From Chitinophaga sp. (GTDB lineage: Bacteria; Bacteroidota; Bacteroidia; Chitinophagales; Chitinophagaceae), in NCBI RefSeq assembly GCF_019236475.1, contig NZ_JAFAIX010000005.1, positions 248,001 through 312,000 of the forward strand: a DNA stretch of 64,000 bases, in the 5' to 3' direction. A program made the translations under genes and the position numbers. The notes under the pieces were generated by a model. That model made no database searches and was not told the DNA's origin. It saw nothing but the letters and a program-made list of their open reading frames with translations. Of this stretch, positions 8,388 through 18,658 are shown one piece after another; position 1 is the first letter of the stretch; each line of letters opens with the position of its first letter.

Positions 8388-9716
8388 TTAACCAGAAACT
8401 GCCAGTTGCCCTTCCCGAGAGTTATCTCCTGAATCTGCTACTGTAGGGGATTCCGACTGATGAAACTTCACCATTACCTCATGCCAGCCTTGCTCAAATT
8501 GGTACGTCACAGAAAAGTCATTTACATCACAGATCTGTTTTACGATGGCCAAACCGAGGCCAGTGCTTTCATTACATTGGTTTCCTTTCTTAAATCTGCG
8601 GAACATATCGGCGGTAGGTAAATCTGGCGGATGCCCGGTATTGCTGATACGCAGCCATTGACGGGTGAGGTCTATGCGTATCTGTCCCCCTGTATTATTA
8701 TACCGAATGGCATTGCTGAGTAAATTACCAATCAGTATTTCCGCCAGTACTGGATGTATTTGTAGCGATACATTTTTATCGAGGTTGCTACGTAAACGGA
8801 TGTCTTTCATCTTTATCCAGTCTTCGTAGGTAGCCATCACCTGTTTGGTCACTGTGCAGAACTTAATGTCCTCTTCGGTTTTATATTCCTGGTTTTCCAG
8901 TTTTGTTAGCAAGACGAGACTACGGTTGATATGAGAAAGTCTTTCAATGGCCGATTGCATATCGCCGATGAGGGATGCCTGCCGATCGTCGATTTCCGTT
9001 TGACTGAGGAGGTCCAGCTTACTGCGCACGATGGCCAGTGGCGTTTGTAGTTCGTGGGAGGCATTTTCACTAAACTCCTTGACAGCAGCGTAATCTGCGG
9101 CAGCCTTGTCTGTCATCTTCTGTAAAAATGCATTTAGTTCCTGGAACTCTTTGGTAGTCGTATGTGGCAATTGCAGCTTACTATCTCCGCGCTTCAAATC
9201 GAAATGCTTGATCGCTTTCATGGCCCTGTAGAAAGGCTGGAGGATAATCCTGGAAAGGAACCTGGCGGTTAATCCCACTCCTAGCACCATCATCAGCATC
9301 TTCCAAGCAACGGTGTACAACATGCCGTCGAAGATTTCCTGGGAGTTCAGTACGAAGTTATAAGAAGAAATTTTATATATCTGGTTCCCAATGGGATAAT
9401 AGGAATCAACGGAAATCCGACATTCTTTCTTCACCATATCATCTTCTGCCAGATTCTCCTTTCTTACCTGCACCTTCTGTTGGGGCATTTCGCCTTGGTA
9501 CAAACTTACTTCAATAGGACGTCCGTGGGTATAGTGATCTGGTTTCCCTCCGGCCAACAACTGTTTATACACGTGATCATTCACCGCTGTCATGCGGGAA
9601 ATCTCCGCCTGATCGAGGTGTTTCTTTATATTATTCCGGGAAATGAACATGGTAACAGGCGTTACCAGTAAGATCACTCCCAAGAACCAGATGGTGATTT
9701 TATTGATTAACTTCAT
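8388..9716 (-). CDS. Sensor histidine kinase (EnvZ/QseC class)
   Basis: A 442-residue membrane kinase. There is a transmembrane segment at about 8-26, a periplasmic sensor loop to about 135, a second transmembrane segment at about 138-158, a HAMP-like linker, and a dimerisation box NASHELQTPLAIV with phospho-accepting His221. The ATPase domain has the N box (LIGNLLSNAIRYNN) and G boxes (TGLGLAIVKQICD). It lies just beyond the efflux operon on the same strand, and its start codon overlaps the regulator stop by four bases (ATGA), so the two are translationally coupled. Control of the efflux operon is likely from position but not shown. Confidence 0.92.
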   Translation of the reverse strand: MKLINKITIWFLGVILLVTPVTMFISRNNIKKHLDQAEISRMTAVNDHVYKQLLAGGKPDHYTHGRPIEVSLYQGEMPQQKVQVRKENLAEDDMVKKECRISVDSYYPIGNQIYKISSYNFVLNSQEIFDGMLYTVAWKMLMMVLGVGLTARFLSRIILQPFYRAMKAIKHFDLKRGDSKLQLPHTTTKEFQELNAFLQKMTDKAAADYAAVKEFSENASHELQTPLAIVRSKLDLLSQTEIDDRQASLIGDMQSAIERLSHINRSLVLLTKLENQEYKTEEDIKFCTVTKQVMATYEDWIKMKDIRLRSNLDKNVSLQIHPVLAEILIGNLLSNAIRYNNTGGQIRIDLTRQWLRISNTGHPPDLPTADMFRRFKKGNQCNESTGLGLAIVKQICDVNDFSVTYQFEQGWHEVMVKFHQSESPTVADSGDNSREGQLAVSG

Positions 9717-10399
9717 TGCTTGGACGTATTAAACTTGTAGCCCAGTCCGTATACCGTTTCAATGTAATCTGTGCCTTCCGCCGTGCTGATCTTCTTCCTT
9801 AAATTCTTAACGTGCTGGTATACAAAATCGAAATTGGCGAGATTATCGGTATAATCTCCCCATAAATGGGCTGCGATGGCCTGTTTCGAAAGTACGCGAT
9901 TTTTATTGACGATAAAGTACAGCAGCAAGTCAAATTCCTTACGGGTAACATCCAACACCTGCTGGTTAACCTTTGCTTCTACTGTATCGGTATTGAGTTC
10001 TATTTCATTAAAGCTGACCAGGTTACTGGGGCCTTCGAGTTTCTTTCTCCTGTAAATGGCTCGCAGTCGGGCGTGCAACTCCGACATATGAAAAGGTTTG
10101 ATCACATAATCATCTGCACCTTCATCCAGTCCTTTGACCTTATCATCCAGGGCGTCTTTAGCGGAGATAATGAGAATGCCACTGCGGATATCATCTCTCC
10201 GTATCTGCTTCAGCAATTCCAACCCGTTTCCATCTGGAAGCATGATATCCACCAGGATACAATCATAGGTAAACAGTGCCAGTTTTTCACTGGCAGTTTC
10301 AAAATCGTAAGCCGGCTCACAGATGTATTTTTCTCCTGTCAGGTAATCCGCTATACCGCTGGACAGCTCTCGGTTATCCTCTACTATCAATACTTTCAT
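9713..10399 (-). CDS. OmpR/PhoB family response regulator
   Basis: A 228-residue DNA-binding regulator. The receiver domain has the acidic pair ED at 7-8, phospho-accepting Asp51 (ILVDIMLPDG) and the conserved Lys of SAKDAL. The C-terminal winged helix (about 130-226) includes VTRKEFDLLLYFIVN and the terminal YGLGYKF. It is first in a two-gene operon with the kinase. The probable targets are the neighbouring efflux genes. Confidence 0.93.
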   Translation of the reverse strand: MKVLIVEDNRELSSGIADYLTGEKYICEPAYDFETASEKLALFTYDCILVDIMLPDGNGLELLKQIRRDDIRSGILIISAKDALDDKVKGLDEGADDYVIKPFHMSELHARLRAIYRRKKLEGPSNLVSFNEIELNTDTVEAKVNQQVLDVTRKEFDLLLYFIVNKNRVLSKQAIAAHLWGDYTDNLANFDFVYQHVKNLRKKISTAEGTDYIETVYGLGYKFNTSKQ

Positions 10400-10472
10400 A
10401 TGTACGCAGTTACTTGCAAAATGATACGTAAAGTTATAGCAATTTTGAAGTTTTACCCAGACTTAAAACAGC

Positions 10473-10498
10473 AGAGGCCGTTCTTCCGAACGGCCTCT
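10473..10498 (-). terminator. Hairpin terminator
   Basis: AGAGGCCGTTC (10473-10483) and GAACGGCCTCT (10488-10498) with loop TTCC. Read on the minus strand it is followed by a short T-rich tract. It separates the exported 195-residue protein from the response regulator gene. Confidence 0.7.
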
Positions 10499-10517
10499 TA
10501 TATTGATAATCAATTCA

Positions 10518-11105
10518 TTAACCCCGTTTCTTCCGCTTGATTAGTTTTGTTTTCCCGTTGGCATCATAAGGTTCTGTTAGGAAGACGCCATTCGCTTTGA
10601 TGTCTGTTTTCTCTGTCAGCTCCGCATCATAGATGATCTTTCCTTTACGGATTTCATAGAAGCGGGAAGGGACATAATAGGCGGAATCAGCGCCTTTATC
10701 CGTGAAAGGCACATATGGAGTAACCTGTTCTGCCCCACCAAATTCCATGTTACCGTCATGGTCCCAATCTTTTACATCTGAGCTAACAGCCGTCAGGAGG
10801 GTATCTGCGAGGGAATGATCAATATTGAATACATATAACCTGTTGGAGCCTGTTTTCATGGCCACATCCAGGAAGAGGAACACAGATTTACCGTCTTCAA
10901 TCAGGCGGTTTCTTTTGCTGGGATAGTTGATATTGTCTTCTGGGAAGATAAATGCCTTGTTTCCATTCACGAATACAGTGCCTTTGTAAACAGTAATCCT
11001 TTGTGCCTGGCTACTGGTGAAATGCAGTTCGTTTTTTTCTTTTTGAGCCATTGCAGACAAGCTAACGGCCATACAAAGGCATAGTTGTAACAGGTATCGC
11101 ATCAT
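10518..11105 (-). CDS. Exported protein of unknown function
   Basis: A 195-residue protein with a clear signal peptide ending at SAMAQ (about residue 21). I do not recognise a family. The mature part is mostly short beta strands with the acidic stretch VKDWDHDGNMEFGG at about 109-122, which resembles a calcium-binding turn of the kind seen in secreted repeat proteins. It ends in a basic tail (IKRKKRG). It is a single-gene unit between two hairpins. Periplasmic or surface location is inferred from the signal peptide. Confidence 0.75.
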   Translation of the reverse strand: MMRYLLQLCLCMAVSLSAMAQKEKNELHFTSSQAQRITVYKGTVFVNGNKAFIFPEDNINYPSKRNRLIEDGKSVFLFLDVAMKTGSNRLYVFNIDHSLADTLLTAVSSDVKDWDHDGNMEFGGAEQVTPYVPFTDKGADSAYYVPSRFYEIRKGKIIYDAELTEKTDIKANGVFLTEPYDANGKTKLIKRKKRG

Positions 11106-11138
11106 AGAATAATTTATGGAGATACAAGTTAGTAAAAA

Positions 11139-11230
11139 ACGAGGTTGTTATGCGAATGAATTTGCTCGCAACGCACACGTAGGAGCAAAATCGCAAAGAA
11201 TTTTTATCGATTTGCTCATAACAACCTCGT
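11139..11230 (-). terminator. Long-looped palindrome, probable terminator
   Basis: Perfect 14-base arms ACGAGGTTGTTATG (11139-11152) and CATAACAACCTCGT (11217-11230) enclose a 64-base interior that can itself fold, with repeated AATTTGCTC/GAGCAAAA-like pieces. On the minus strand the closing arm is followed by TTTTTT, so it can end the 417-residue lipoprotein transcript. The large interior is unusual for a simple terminator. Confidence 0.55.
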
Positions 11231-11261
11231 GGGAAAATTATAGGGAAGGTAGGATAAGTGT

Positions 11262-12515
11262 CTAGTTGTAATCTGCCAATCGCACGGCAAACACGACCCG
11301 ATTATCTTGGCCGTATTTGGACGTTTCATATTCTGTCAGGTTCCAGAGGTAGCCAGTGGCTTCGTCTCTGTACAAATCTTCCGCGCCATGTGGCCAGCGG
11401 TAACGTACGCCAGCGGTAGCGCCATCGATATAACGAACAAGCCTTGCAGTAGAACCTTCATAAGTACTGTTGCCAGTAGTGGTCATGAAAGTTTTGGTAC
11501 CTGCCCGGAACACACCTTGCATGTTATATACGTTCCCGTTAGTATTATCTATCGGTGTAACAACCAGTGGTTGCGTGGCCGTAGTGATAGCGCCAGTAGC
11601 ATCCAATGGAAAGCCAAACACCTGCGGCGTAGGGGTTTCACTGGATGTGATATACTGACAAGTCCAGAGATATTTATCAGCAGCAGTAGCTCCTTCTCCT
11701 AATTCAATAGCAGAGAAAGGCTTGGCATTGGTGATTTTATAATAACCTGTTTGTGGCAAGATATAAGCGTAATTAAATGCTTTCAAATCTCCATTGGAGG
11801 TGGCTCCACAGCTAGTTTCAGCCGTGTCTCCCGTAGCAGCAATAAATTTCGATAGATCAAAAACACGCATACCTAAATTGGTATCTGCTACATATATTTT
11901 ACCAGCATAGCACGCTACCCCACCTGCATGAATCGTTACCGGACAGAATGCATCCAACTGGTTATAGCTGTTAGAAGCCTTATACAGCGCGGAATTAGTC
12001 ATGTTTCCTTTATTCTGTACCAACAGTATATGCCTATACGTTATATTGTTCATGTTGGTAATATCGACCAGGGAGACACGCACGCCTTTATGCTGATTAT
12101 TTACACCGGCAATGGTACTCGGGTCTACCCCATACCATGTTACCAATAAAAATTTCTTGCCTGCCCAAGTAAAACCGGTGATCCCCTGCGGACGCCATTC
12201 ATTGGTAGCTTCATCTCCATCATTCCATTTAAATCCTGTTACCTGATTGGCAGCAGGAATATTAAATCCATATACCGTATTGTACCCACTGGTAGCAGCC
12301 ACTCGATTAAGATTGAGCTGGTCTGGTGTTTTATAGCCATAGGCAGACAAACTGTTCACGAAAACGCTTTCGTCCGTATAAGTAACGGTATTGGCTTCTG
12401 TTCCTGGAGTGACGGCAAGGTTATCTTTGCGAGTGAGGTCGGTAGTTCCTTTTTTGCTGCAAGACACCAGGGTTACCGCCAGCAATAGATAAAATGGAAA
12501 TTTTGAGTATATCAT
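11262..12515 (-). CDS. Secreted lipoprotein, probable beta-propeller, unknown function
   Basis: A 417-residue lipoprotein: the lipobox is LVSC with Cys at about residue 19, followed by a SKKGTTD spacer. The mature region has repeated strand-turn motifs such as QGITGFTWAGKKFLLVTWYG, VRVSLVDITN and GVACYAGKIYVADTNLGMRV, which resemble blades of an LVIVD- or NHL-like beta-propeller. No catalytic residues can be named. It is a single gene with its promoter region shared divergently with the cyclophilin gene. An export and surface-exposed role is inferred. Confidence 0.7.
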   Translation of the reverse strand: MIYSKFPFYLLLAVTLVSCSKKGTTDLTRKDNLAVTPGTEANTVTYTDESVFVNSLSAYGYKTPDQLNLNRVAATSGYNTVYGFNIPAANQVTGFKWNDGDEATNEWRPQGITGFTWAGKKFLLVTWYGVDPSTIAGVNNQHKGVRVSLVDITNMNNITYRHILLVQNKGNMTNSALYKASNSYNQLDAFCPVTIHAGGVACYAGKIYVADTNLGMRVFDLSKFIAATGDTAETSCGATSNGDLKAFNYAYILPQTGYYKITNAKPFSAIELGEGATAADKYLWTCQYITSSETPTPQVFGFPLDATGAITTATQPLVVTPIDNTNGNVYNMQGVFRAGTKTFMTTTGNSTYEGSTARLVRYIDGATAGVRYRWPHGAEDLYRDEATGYLWNLTEYETSKYGQDNRVVFAVRLADYN

Positions 12516-12754
12516 GGAAACATTATTATTGGCAAACTGGTGTACAGGTTCATAACGTAAAGCTATACACGAAAAAGGGTTAAAAACTGGTGTTTACACT
12601 AACTTAATAATTTTTTCACACGATAAAAAATAAAAAAAACGCTTCAGACAGCAAGAACAAGGTGCTTCATTTTTGTAATGGCTGCGAATAATTATTCTGC
12701 TCCCGCTTGTATACTATCTTATCAAATTTCAATAACTTGAACCAAATAACTGCT

Positions 12755-13399
12755 ATGAAAAAGGGTATCTATCTACTATTGCTGCTACTGTCCGGCCACC
12801 TCGTACAGGCACAGTCTGTACGCGTGAAGTTCACTACCAATTACGGCAATTTCACCGTCATGCTGTACGATGAAACGCCTAAGCATCGGGATATGTTCCT
12901 AGCAGAAGTCAAAAAGGGAACCTATACCCATGCACATTTTAATCGGGTGATCAAAAATTTTGTCATACAAGGCGGCGAGCTGGATGATTCTATCTTGCTG
13001 AGAGAAAAACAACATCCAGAGCTAGGAGCCCCTCGTTTCCCCGCAGAAATAAAACCAGACCTCTTTCACAAACGCGGTACACTAGGCGCCGGCAGAGATG
13101 ACAACCCCGCAAAAGCATCCTATTTCAACCAAATTTACTTCACAGTAGGCAAGAAATACACAGACGCACAACTGGACTCCGTAGAAGCGAAAAAACATAT
13201 CAAGATTCCTGCTGCCCATCGGGAAGTATACAAAACCGAAGGCGGCATACCTCGACTGGATGGCGATTACACCGTATTCGGAGAAATCACTGAAGGCTAC
13301 GATGTAGTAGAAAAAATCAGTACCCTACCCACCAACAAACAGGATGTTCCATTACTGCCCGTGAAGTTCAGTGTTACGGTGCTCAAAAAGAAGAAATAA
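12755..13399 (+). CDS. Periplasmic cyclophilin-type peptidyl-prolyl isomerase
   Basis: From the ATG at 12755 the product is 214 residues with a signal peptide ending HLVQAQ (about residue 20). The frame is open to 12707, but the signal peptide fixes the later start. The cyclophilin core shows VKFTTNYGNFTVMLYDETPK, FNRVIKNFVIQGG (Arg and Phe of the active site) and GTLGAGR. The usual SQFFI segment reads SYFNQIYFTVG, and an insertion carrying YTDAQLDS precedes DYTVFGEITEGYDVV. It would help fold exported proteins by cis-trans isomerisation of proline bonds. Confidence 0.88.
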   Translation: MKKGIYLLLLLLSGHLVQAQSVRVKFTTNYGNFTVMLYDETPKHRDMFLAEVKKGTYTHAHFNRVIKNFVIQGGELDDSILLREKQHPELGAPRFPAEIKPDLFHKRGTLGAGRDDNPAKASYFNQIYFTVGKKYTDAQLDSVEAKKHIKIPAAHREVYKTEGGIPRLDGDYTVFGEITEGYDVVEKISTLPTNKQDVPLLPVKFSVTVLKKKK

Positions 13400-13435
13400 A
13401 CCGCTTCCGTTCATCCCATTTTTTCACCTGCAACG

Positions 13436-14350
13436 ATGGATTTTCTTACTTTCAAAGAAACCACCGTTATGATCAGGAAGAAAGAAGGCTTCCAGGGGCA
13501 GCGCATGATAGTTCTGCCCCGCAACCTGTTATCCATGCAATGCACCGAAGATCCGGTACTGGCGCCCTTGTATATCACTGATATCGGGTATTATCCCAAA
13601 GCCAGATTCCACCATATGCGGCGTTTACAAGGGGCGGAGCAACATATCCTGATTTATTGCAAGGAGGGCAAAGGCAGCATCACCGTAGCCCATGAAACCT
13701 TCCAGATCCAACCAGGACATTGTTTCCTCATTCCTCGAAAAATCCCACATGAATACAGTGCAGATGTAAAAGATCCATGGACTATTTACTGGGCGCACTT
13801 CCTCGGCAGCAGCGCCGATGGCCTACTGGAAACCGCTACCCGCGAATGGCAAGGATATCGCACCTTTCTAAGCTGGTCCACTCAACGGACCGCCTTATTT
13901 GATCGCAGCTACGACCAACTAGAAAAAGGTTTTAAACTGGAAAATCTGAAATATGCGAATATGCATTTCTGGTCCTTCCTCGCTACGTGTATCTATCCCC
14001 ATGCAGATCACAACACGTCTCCACAACACAGCTCCGTTGATGAATCCATCGAGTTCATGCGCCAACATATTGATACCATGTTATCGCTGCAAGAAATGGC
14101 TGCCGCTGTAAACCTTTCCCAGTCGCATTTTTCAGCGGTTTTCAAAGCTGGCACCGGGTTCTCTCCTATTGAGTATTTCAATCAGTTGAAGATACAAGAG
14201 GCTTGTCAATACCTGCTCTTTACAAGTTTACGTATCAAAGAAATTGCGGGCAGACTAGGTATGGAAGATCCTTACTACTTCTCACGACTATTCACTAAAA
14301 TCATGGGGCTATCCCCCAACCAATACCGCGAAAGGAAAGCAGGATCATAA
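13436..14350 (+). CDS. AraC family transcriptional regulator
   Basis: A 304-residue regulator with an N-terminal cupin-like sensor (about 45-150, including FQIQPGHCFLIPRKIPHEY) and a C-terminal double helix-turn-helix. The second HTH ends with IKEIAGRLGMEDPYYFSRLF and GLSPNQYR, the AraC signature. A later ATG at 13469 is possible. It lies 83 bases before, and on the same strand as, the Planctomycetes-style cytochrome cluster, so it is the likely sugar- or glycan-responsive activator of that cluster. The inducer is unknown. Confidence 0.9.
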   Translation: MDFLTFKETTVMIRKKEGFQGQRMIVLPRNLLSMQCTEDPVLAPLYITDIGYYPKARFHHMRRLQGAEQHILIYCKEGKGSITVAHETFQIQPGHCFLIPRKIPHEYSADVKDPWTIYWAHFLGSSADGLLETATREWQGYRTFLSWSTQRTALFDRSYDQLEKGFKLENLKYANMHFWSFLATCIYPHADHNTSPQHSSVDESIEFMRQHIDTMLSLQEMAAAVNLSQSHFSAVFKAGTGFSPIEYFNQLKIQEACQYLLFTSLRIKEIAGRLGMEDPYYFSRLFTKIMGLSPNQYRERKAGS

Positions 14351-14433
14351 TATAATCCATCATTACCAGCAGATCATCTAGGGAAAATGTAGCCCATCCA
14401 TCCTACATTTATACCAGTCAATCAAAATAGTAA

Positions 14434-17145
14434 ATGGGTACCAATTCCACGCGGAGAACGACAGTGAACCTCTCCATCGCCATAGCTATCGGCGGCATCC
14501 TGGCTGCCTGTAACAGTGCGCGAAAACCTGATTTTAGTACGGAAATAAAACCTATCCTCAACAAGCATTGCATCAGTTGCCATGGCGGTGTAAAGCAAAA
14601 TGGAGGATTCAGCGTTTTATTTCGAGAAGAAGCCCTCGGCATCACCAAATCCGGCAAACCCGCCATCATTCCCGGACATCCGGAAAAGAGTGAATTCATC
14701 CGTCGATTGACATGCAAAGATCCTAAAGAGCGCATGCCACAGAAAGGCACTCCACTCTCCCAAGAAGAAATAGACCTACTCACCCGCTGGGTGAAATCCG
14801 GCGCAGAATGGGGCGAACATTGGGCTTATATTCCTCCCAAAGCACCCACTGTTCCCGATGCTACCCATGCGATTGATTTCTATATCCAAAAGAAATTGAA
14901 GGAAGAAGGATTATCCTCTTCTCCTGAAGCAGATAAAATGACCCTGCTACGGCGCGTCAGTTTTGACCTCACCGGATTACCGCCTACACCGGAAATGGCG
15001 AAAGCTTTTGCGGCAGACAACAGTCCTGCTGCCTATGAAAAATTAGTAGACACTCTGCTGCAATCCCCTCACTTCGGGGAACGCTGGGCTGCCATGTGGC
15101 TGGACCTCGCCCGCTATTCAGATACCAAAGGTTACGAACGAGATGATGGCCGTAAAATATGGCGTTACCGAGATTGGGTAATCGATGCATTTAATCGTGA
15201 TCTCCCGTACGACAGCTTCGCGATCCAGCAACTAGCCGGCGACTTGCTGCCACATCCTGGGAAAGCGGAAATGATTGCTACCGCCTTCAACCGCAATACC
15301 ATGACCAACGACGAAGGTGGTACACAGGATGAAGAATTCCGCACCGCTGCCGTGATGGACCGCGTAAGCACTACCATGGATGTTTTCCAGGGTGTAACCA
15401 TCGCCTGTGTACAATGCCATAGTCATCCTTATGATCCCTTCCGGTTTGAAGACTATTACAAATTATTGGCTTTCCTCAATAATACCCGCGATGAAGATAC
15501 CCATATGGAACATCCTAAACTGCGTTTGTACGACAGCGTTAGTACAGCACAAGTCCAGGAAGTTTCCAATTGGGTAGCCACACATGGCAATGCCAGCCAA
15601 GTGGCAGATGTGCAAGCATTCATGCAAGTGCTGGAACCTAAACGCCATGCACACGACTGCGATCAATATATCAACGGCGCATTACAGGATACAAAATACC
15701 TTGGAATCCGCTCCGGCGGCAGTTGCAGGTTACCGAAGCAGGATCTCAGCGGTAAAACGCACCTGCTAATGAACTATTGGACCGACAGTCATGGTGGACA
15801 ATTAGAAATACGACTGGACAGTCTTTCCGGGCAAAAACTCCTCTCCTATTCCTTGCAACCCACTAAAGGTCGACTCGCAGCTAATATTCCTATTCCGCCT
15901 ACCAATGGCGTACATGATCTATTGCTCATTTTCCGCAATGCAAGTATCCCAAAAGATGCCAGCGTATGCAGTGTAGAGTGGTTCGCTTTTAGAGAAGACC
16001 TGCCAGGTAAAGGCACTCCCGGCTATCAGCAGATCAATGATAAGTTGATGACGATTGTCAACATGCAGCCAGATGATGTGCCGGTGATGGTGGAGAATCC
16101 AGTGTCCATGCAGCGCACTACGCATGTCTTTGAACGAGGCAACTGGATGGTGCCTGGAAAAGTAGTGACGCCCGATGTACCGCACTCTCTCAATCCATTC
16201 CCAGCCAATGCACCGAGGAACCGCCTCGGACTGGCCTTGTGGATGACTTCCGATCAAAATCCACTAACCGCCAGGGTAATGGTCAACCGACTGTGGGAGC
16301 AATTATTTGGAATTGGTATTGTGGAAACATTGGAAGACTTCGGCACCCAGGGCTTCCCACCTTCTCACCCGGAATTGCTGGATTATTTGGCCTATCAGTT
16401 TATGCATGGCTATAAATGGCATATCAAACCGTTACTACGTGAAATGGTATTGAGTGCCGCGTACCGGCAGTCTTCCGTAACAACGCCTAAGCTACTGGAA
16501 AAAGATCCTGCCAATCGCTTTCTAGCCAGGGGACCACATTTCAGGCTTACCGCCGAAGAAGTGAGAGATCAAGCATTGCTAGTAAGTGGCTTATTCAATC
16601 CCGCATTGCATGGTCCAAGTGTGATGCCATATCAACCGGATAATATTTGGCAAACCGTGTGGAGTGGCGCCTATTGGAAGAAAGCAGAAGATGGCAATCA
16701 ATATAGACGTGCATTATATGTGTATCAAAAGCGTACCAGTCCCTACCCTTCTATGCTTTCCTTCGATGGCAGTAGTCGGGAAGTTTGTATGCAGCGCAGA
16801 ATACGCACCAACACACCTTTACAAGCATTGGTTACTCTCAATGACCCTGTATATGTGGAAACGGCCATCGCATTAGCGAAGCAGATGCATGTACAGGGAA
16901 ATGATCCCGCTACGTGTATTCGTTGGGGTTATGAACGTGCTTTATTCAAACCTATCAGCGATAACAAACTGAAAATATTACTATCGCTCTATAACAATGC
17001 GCTCACCAGGTTTCAAAAAAATCCGGCTGCGGCTTGCAAGATGCTACAATGCAGCACCGGGAACAATGACACTGCCACCACCGCGGCATTAGCCACTGTA
17101 GCCAATGCCTTGATGAACCTGGATGAATTTCTTAACAAATCCTGA
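14434..17145 (+). CDS. PSD1/planctomycete cytochrome c domain protein
   Basis: A 903-residue exported protein, with a lipobox-like ILAAC at 22-26. The PSCyt1 haem-binding segment is at about 33-115 (HCISCH with Cys46, Cys49 and His50), PSCyt2/DUF1549 at about 160-365 ([18 protein letters not shown], then [21 protein letters not shown]), and an intervening ligand-binding-like beta domain at about 410-510. PSD1/DUF1553 lies at about 600-870 ([25 protein letters not shown]). This protein type is abundant in Planctomycetes and some Bacteroidota, and is usually encoded next to a DUF1501 protein, as here. Function is thought to be periplasmic oxidative processing of carbohydrates or related compounds, but the reaction is not established. 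Confidence 0.92.
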   Translation: MGTNSTRRTTVNLSIAIAIGGILAACNSARKPDFSTEIKPILNKHCISCHGGVKQNGGFSVLFREEALGITKSGKPAIIPGHPEKSEFIRRLTCKDPKERMPQKGTPLSQEEIDLLTRWVKSGAEWGEHWAYIPPKAPTVPDATHAIDFYIQKKLKEEGLSSSPEADKMTLLRRVSFDLTGLPPTPEMAKAFAADNSPAAYEKLVDTLLQSPHFGERWAAMWLDLARYSDTKGYERDDGRKIWRYRDWVIDAFNRDLPYDSFAIQQLAGDLLPHPGKAEMIATAFNRNTMTNDEGGTQDEEFRTAAVMDRVSTTMDVFQGVTIACVQCHSHPYDPFRFEDYYKLLAFLNNTRDEDTHMEHPKLRLYDSVSTAQVQEVSNWVATHGNASQVADVQAFMQVLEPKRHAHDCDQYINGALQDTKYLGIRSGGSCRLPKQDLSGKTHLLMNYWTDSHGGQLEIRLDSLSGQKLLSYSLQPTKGRLAANIPIPPTNGVHDLLLIFRNASIPKDASVCSVEWFAFREDLPGKGTPGYQQINDKLMTIVNMQPDDVPVMVENPVSMQRTTHVFERGNWMVPGKVVTPDVPHSLNPFPANAPRNRLGLALWMTSDQNPLTARVMVNRLWEQLFGIGIVETLEDFGTQGFPPSHPELLDYLAYQFMHGYKWHIKPLLREMVLSAAYRQSSVTTPKLLEKDPANRFLARGPHFRLTAEEVRDQALLVSGLFNPALHGPSVMPYQPDNIWQTVWSGAYWKKAEDGNQYRRALYVYQKRTSPYPSMLSFDGSSREVCMQRRIRTNTPLQALVTLNDPVYVETAIALAKQMHVQGNDPATCIRWGYERALFKPISDNKLKILLSLYNNALTRFQKNPAAACKMLQCSTGNNDTATTAALATVANALMNLDEFLNKS

Positions 17146-17157
17146 TAAACGCAGAGT

Positions 17158-18642
17158 ATGTCCAGATATAAAAAACTGATAGATGAAGCCAATAGGGAAC
17201 ATCTCCGTTATACTACTCGCAGGCATTTCCTGATGGACTGTGTGACTGGATTAGGCGCTTTGGCGCTGGGGTCTTTCCTTTCTAGCTGTGGCTCCAGTAG
17301 CCCTTCCCAAACAGTTGCCGGCGATCCTATGGCCCCCAAAGCGCCGCATTTCCCAGGAAAAGCCAAGAGTGTAATTTATCTCCATATGGCCGGAGCGCCC
17401 TCCCAGTTAGAACTATTCGATTATAAACCAGCGTTGGCAAAGCTGCATAATCAGCTATGTCCGCCGTCCTTATTGGAAGGAAAGAAATTTGCGTTTATAC
17501 GTGGCGTACCAAAGATGCTAGGGCCGCAGGCGGTATTCAAACAACATGGCGCTTCTGGCGCTTGGATCTCCGATCATTTGCCACACTTCACTTCCATGGC
17601 AGATGATGTAGCATTTTTAAAAGCCGTGCAGACAGACCAATTCAATCATGGTCCTGCCCAACTTTTAATGCAAACTGGCAGCGCGCGCCTTGGGCGCCCA
17701 AGTACAGGCTCCTGGGTAACATATGGACTAGGAACGGAAAACAGTAACCTTCCTGGCTTTGTGGTATTGACTTCTGGCGGTAAAACACCGGATGCCGGCA
17801 AGAGTGTTTGGGGTAGCGGTTTCCTCCCTTCTGTGTACCAGGGTGTCCAATGCAGAACAAAAGGAGAACCTGTGCTCTTCCTCTCCGATCCAGATGGCAT
17901 GGACCGCGACCTGCGCAAAGCCTCTATAGACGCCATCAACCAGATTAACGAGGAAGAATATACGGCATATGGAGACCCGGAAACCCTGGCCCGCATTTCC
18001 CAATATGAGCTGGCATATAAGATGCAAATCGCTGTTCCGGAAGTCATGAACATCAATAACGAACCTGATTATATCCATGAAATGTATGGCACACAACCAG
18101 GCAAAGAATCCTTTGCCAACAACTGTTTGCTGGCAAGGAAACTGGTAGAGAAAGGTGTTCGGTTTGTACAGTTATATGATTGGGGCTGGGATAGTCATGG
18201 TACCGATGAAAATCTGGCCATTGACTATGGCTTCCGAAATAAATGCAGAGAGATAGACCGCCCTATCACAGCGCTGTTGCAGGATCTGAAGCAAAGAGGG
18301 CTACTAGATGAAACATTGGTAGTATGGGGTGGAGAGTTTGGTCGTACGCCAATGCAAGAGAACAGGGACGGCAAAGAAATGCCTTTCCTTGGCCGTGATC
18401 ATCACGTAGAAGCCTTTACCATGTGGATGGCTGGCGCGGGCATCAAGAAAGGCTGTAGCTATGGAGAAACCGATGAAATTGGCTATTCCGCTATCAAAGG
18501 GAAAGTAGCCATCAATGATATTCATGCTACCATCTTGCAACAACTCGGTTTTGATCATGAAAAACTCACTTACCAATTCCAAGGGCGCCCTTTCCGCCTA
18601 ACGGATACCGGCGGAAAAGTTATCACACCCATATTAAGTTAA
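17158..18642 (+). CDS. DUF1501 domain protein, Tat-exported
   Basis: A 494-residue protein 12 bases after the PSD1 gene. A twin-arginine motif (TRRHFLMDC, Arg21-Arg22) precedes a hydrophobic stretch and LSSC (Cys44), suggesting Tat export with possible lipidation. The DUF1501 body shows the sulfatase/alkaline-phosphatase-like fold hallmarks: VIYLHMAGAPSQLELFDYKP near the start, FVQLYDWGWDSHG in the middle, and VVWGGEFGRTPM followed by GRDHH near the end. This is the standard partner of PSCyt/PSD1 proteins. The two are likely to act together in the periplasm. The chemical step is unknown. Confidence 0.92.
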   Translation: MSRYKKLIDEANREHLRYTTRRHFLMDCVTGLGALALGSFLSSCGSSSPSQTVAGDPMAPKAPHFPGKAKSVIYLHMAGAPSQLELFDYKPALAKLHNQLCPPSLLEGKKFAFIRGVPKMLGPQAVFKQHGASGAWISDHLPHFTSMADDVAFLKAVQTDQFNHGPAQLLMQTGSARLGRPSTGSWVTYGLGTENSNLPGFVVLTSGGKTPDAGKSVWGSGFLPSVYQGVQCRTKGEPVLFLSDPDGMDRDLRKASIDAINQINEEEYTAYGDPETLARISQYELAYKMQIAVPEVMNINNEPDYIHEMYGTQPGKESFANNCLLARKLVEKGVRFVQLYDWGWDSHGTDENLAIDYGFRNKCREIDRPITALLQDLKQRGLLDETLVVWGGEFGRTPMQENRDGKEMPFLGRDHHVEAFTMWMAGAGIKKGCSYGETDEIGYSAIKGKVAINDIHATILQQLGFDHEKLTYQFQGRPFRLTDTGGKVITPILS

Positions 18643-18658
18643 AGATAGTATCTCCCAC

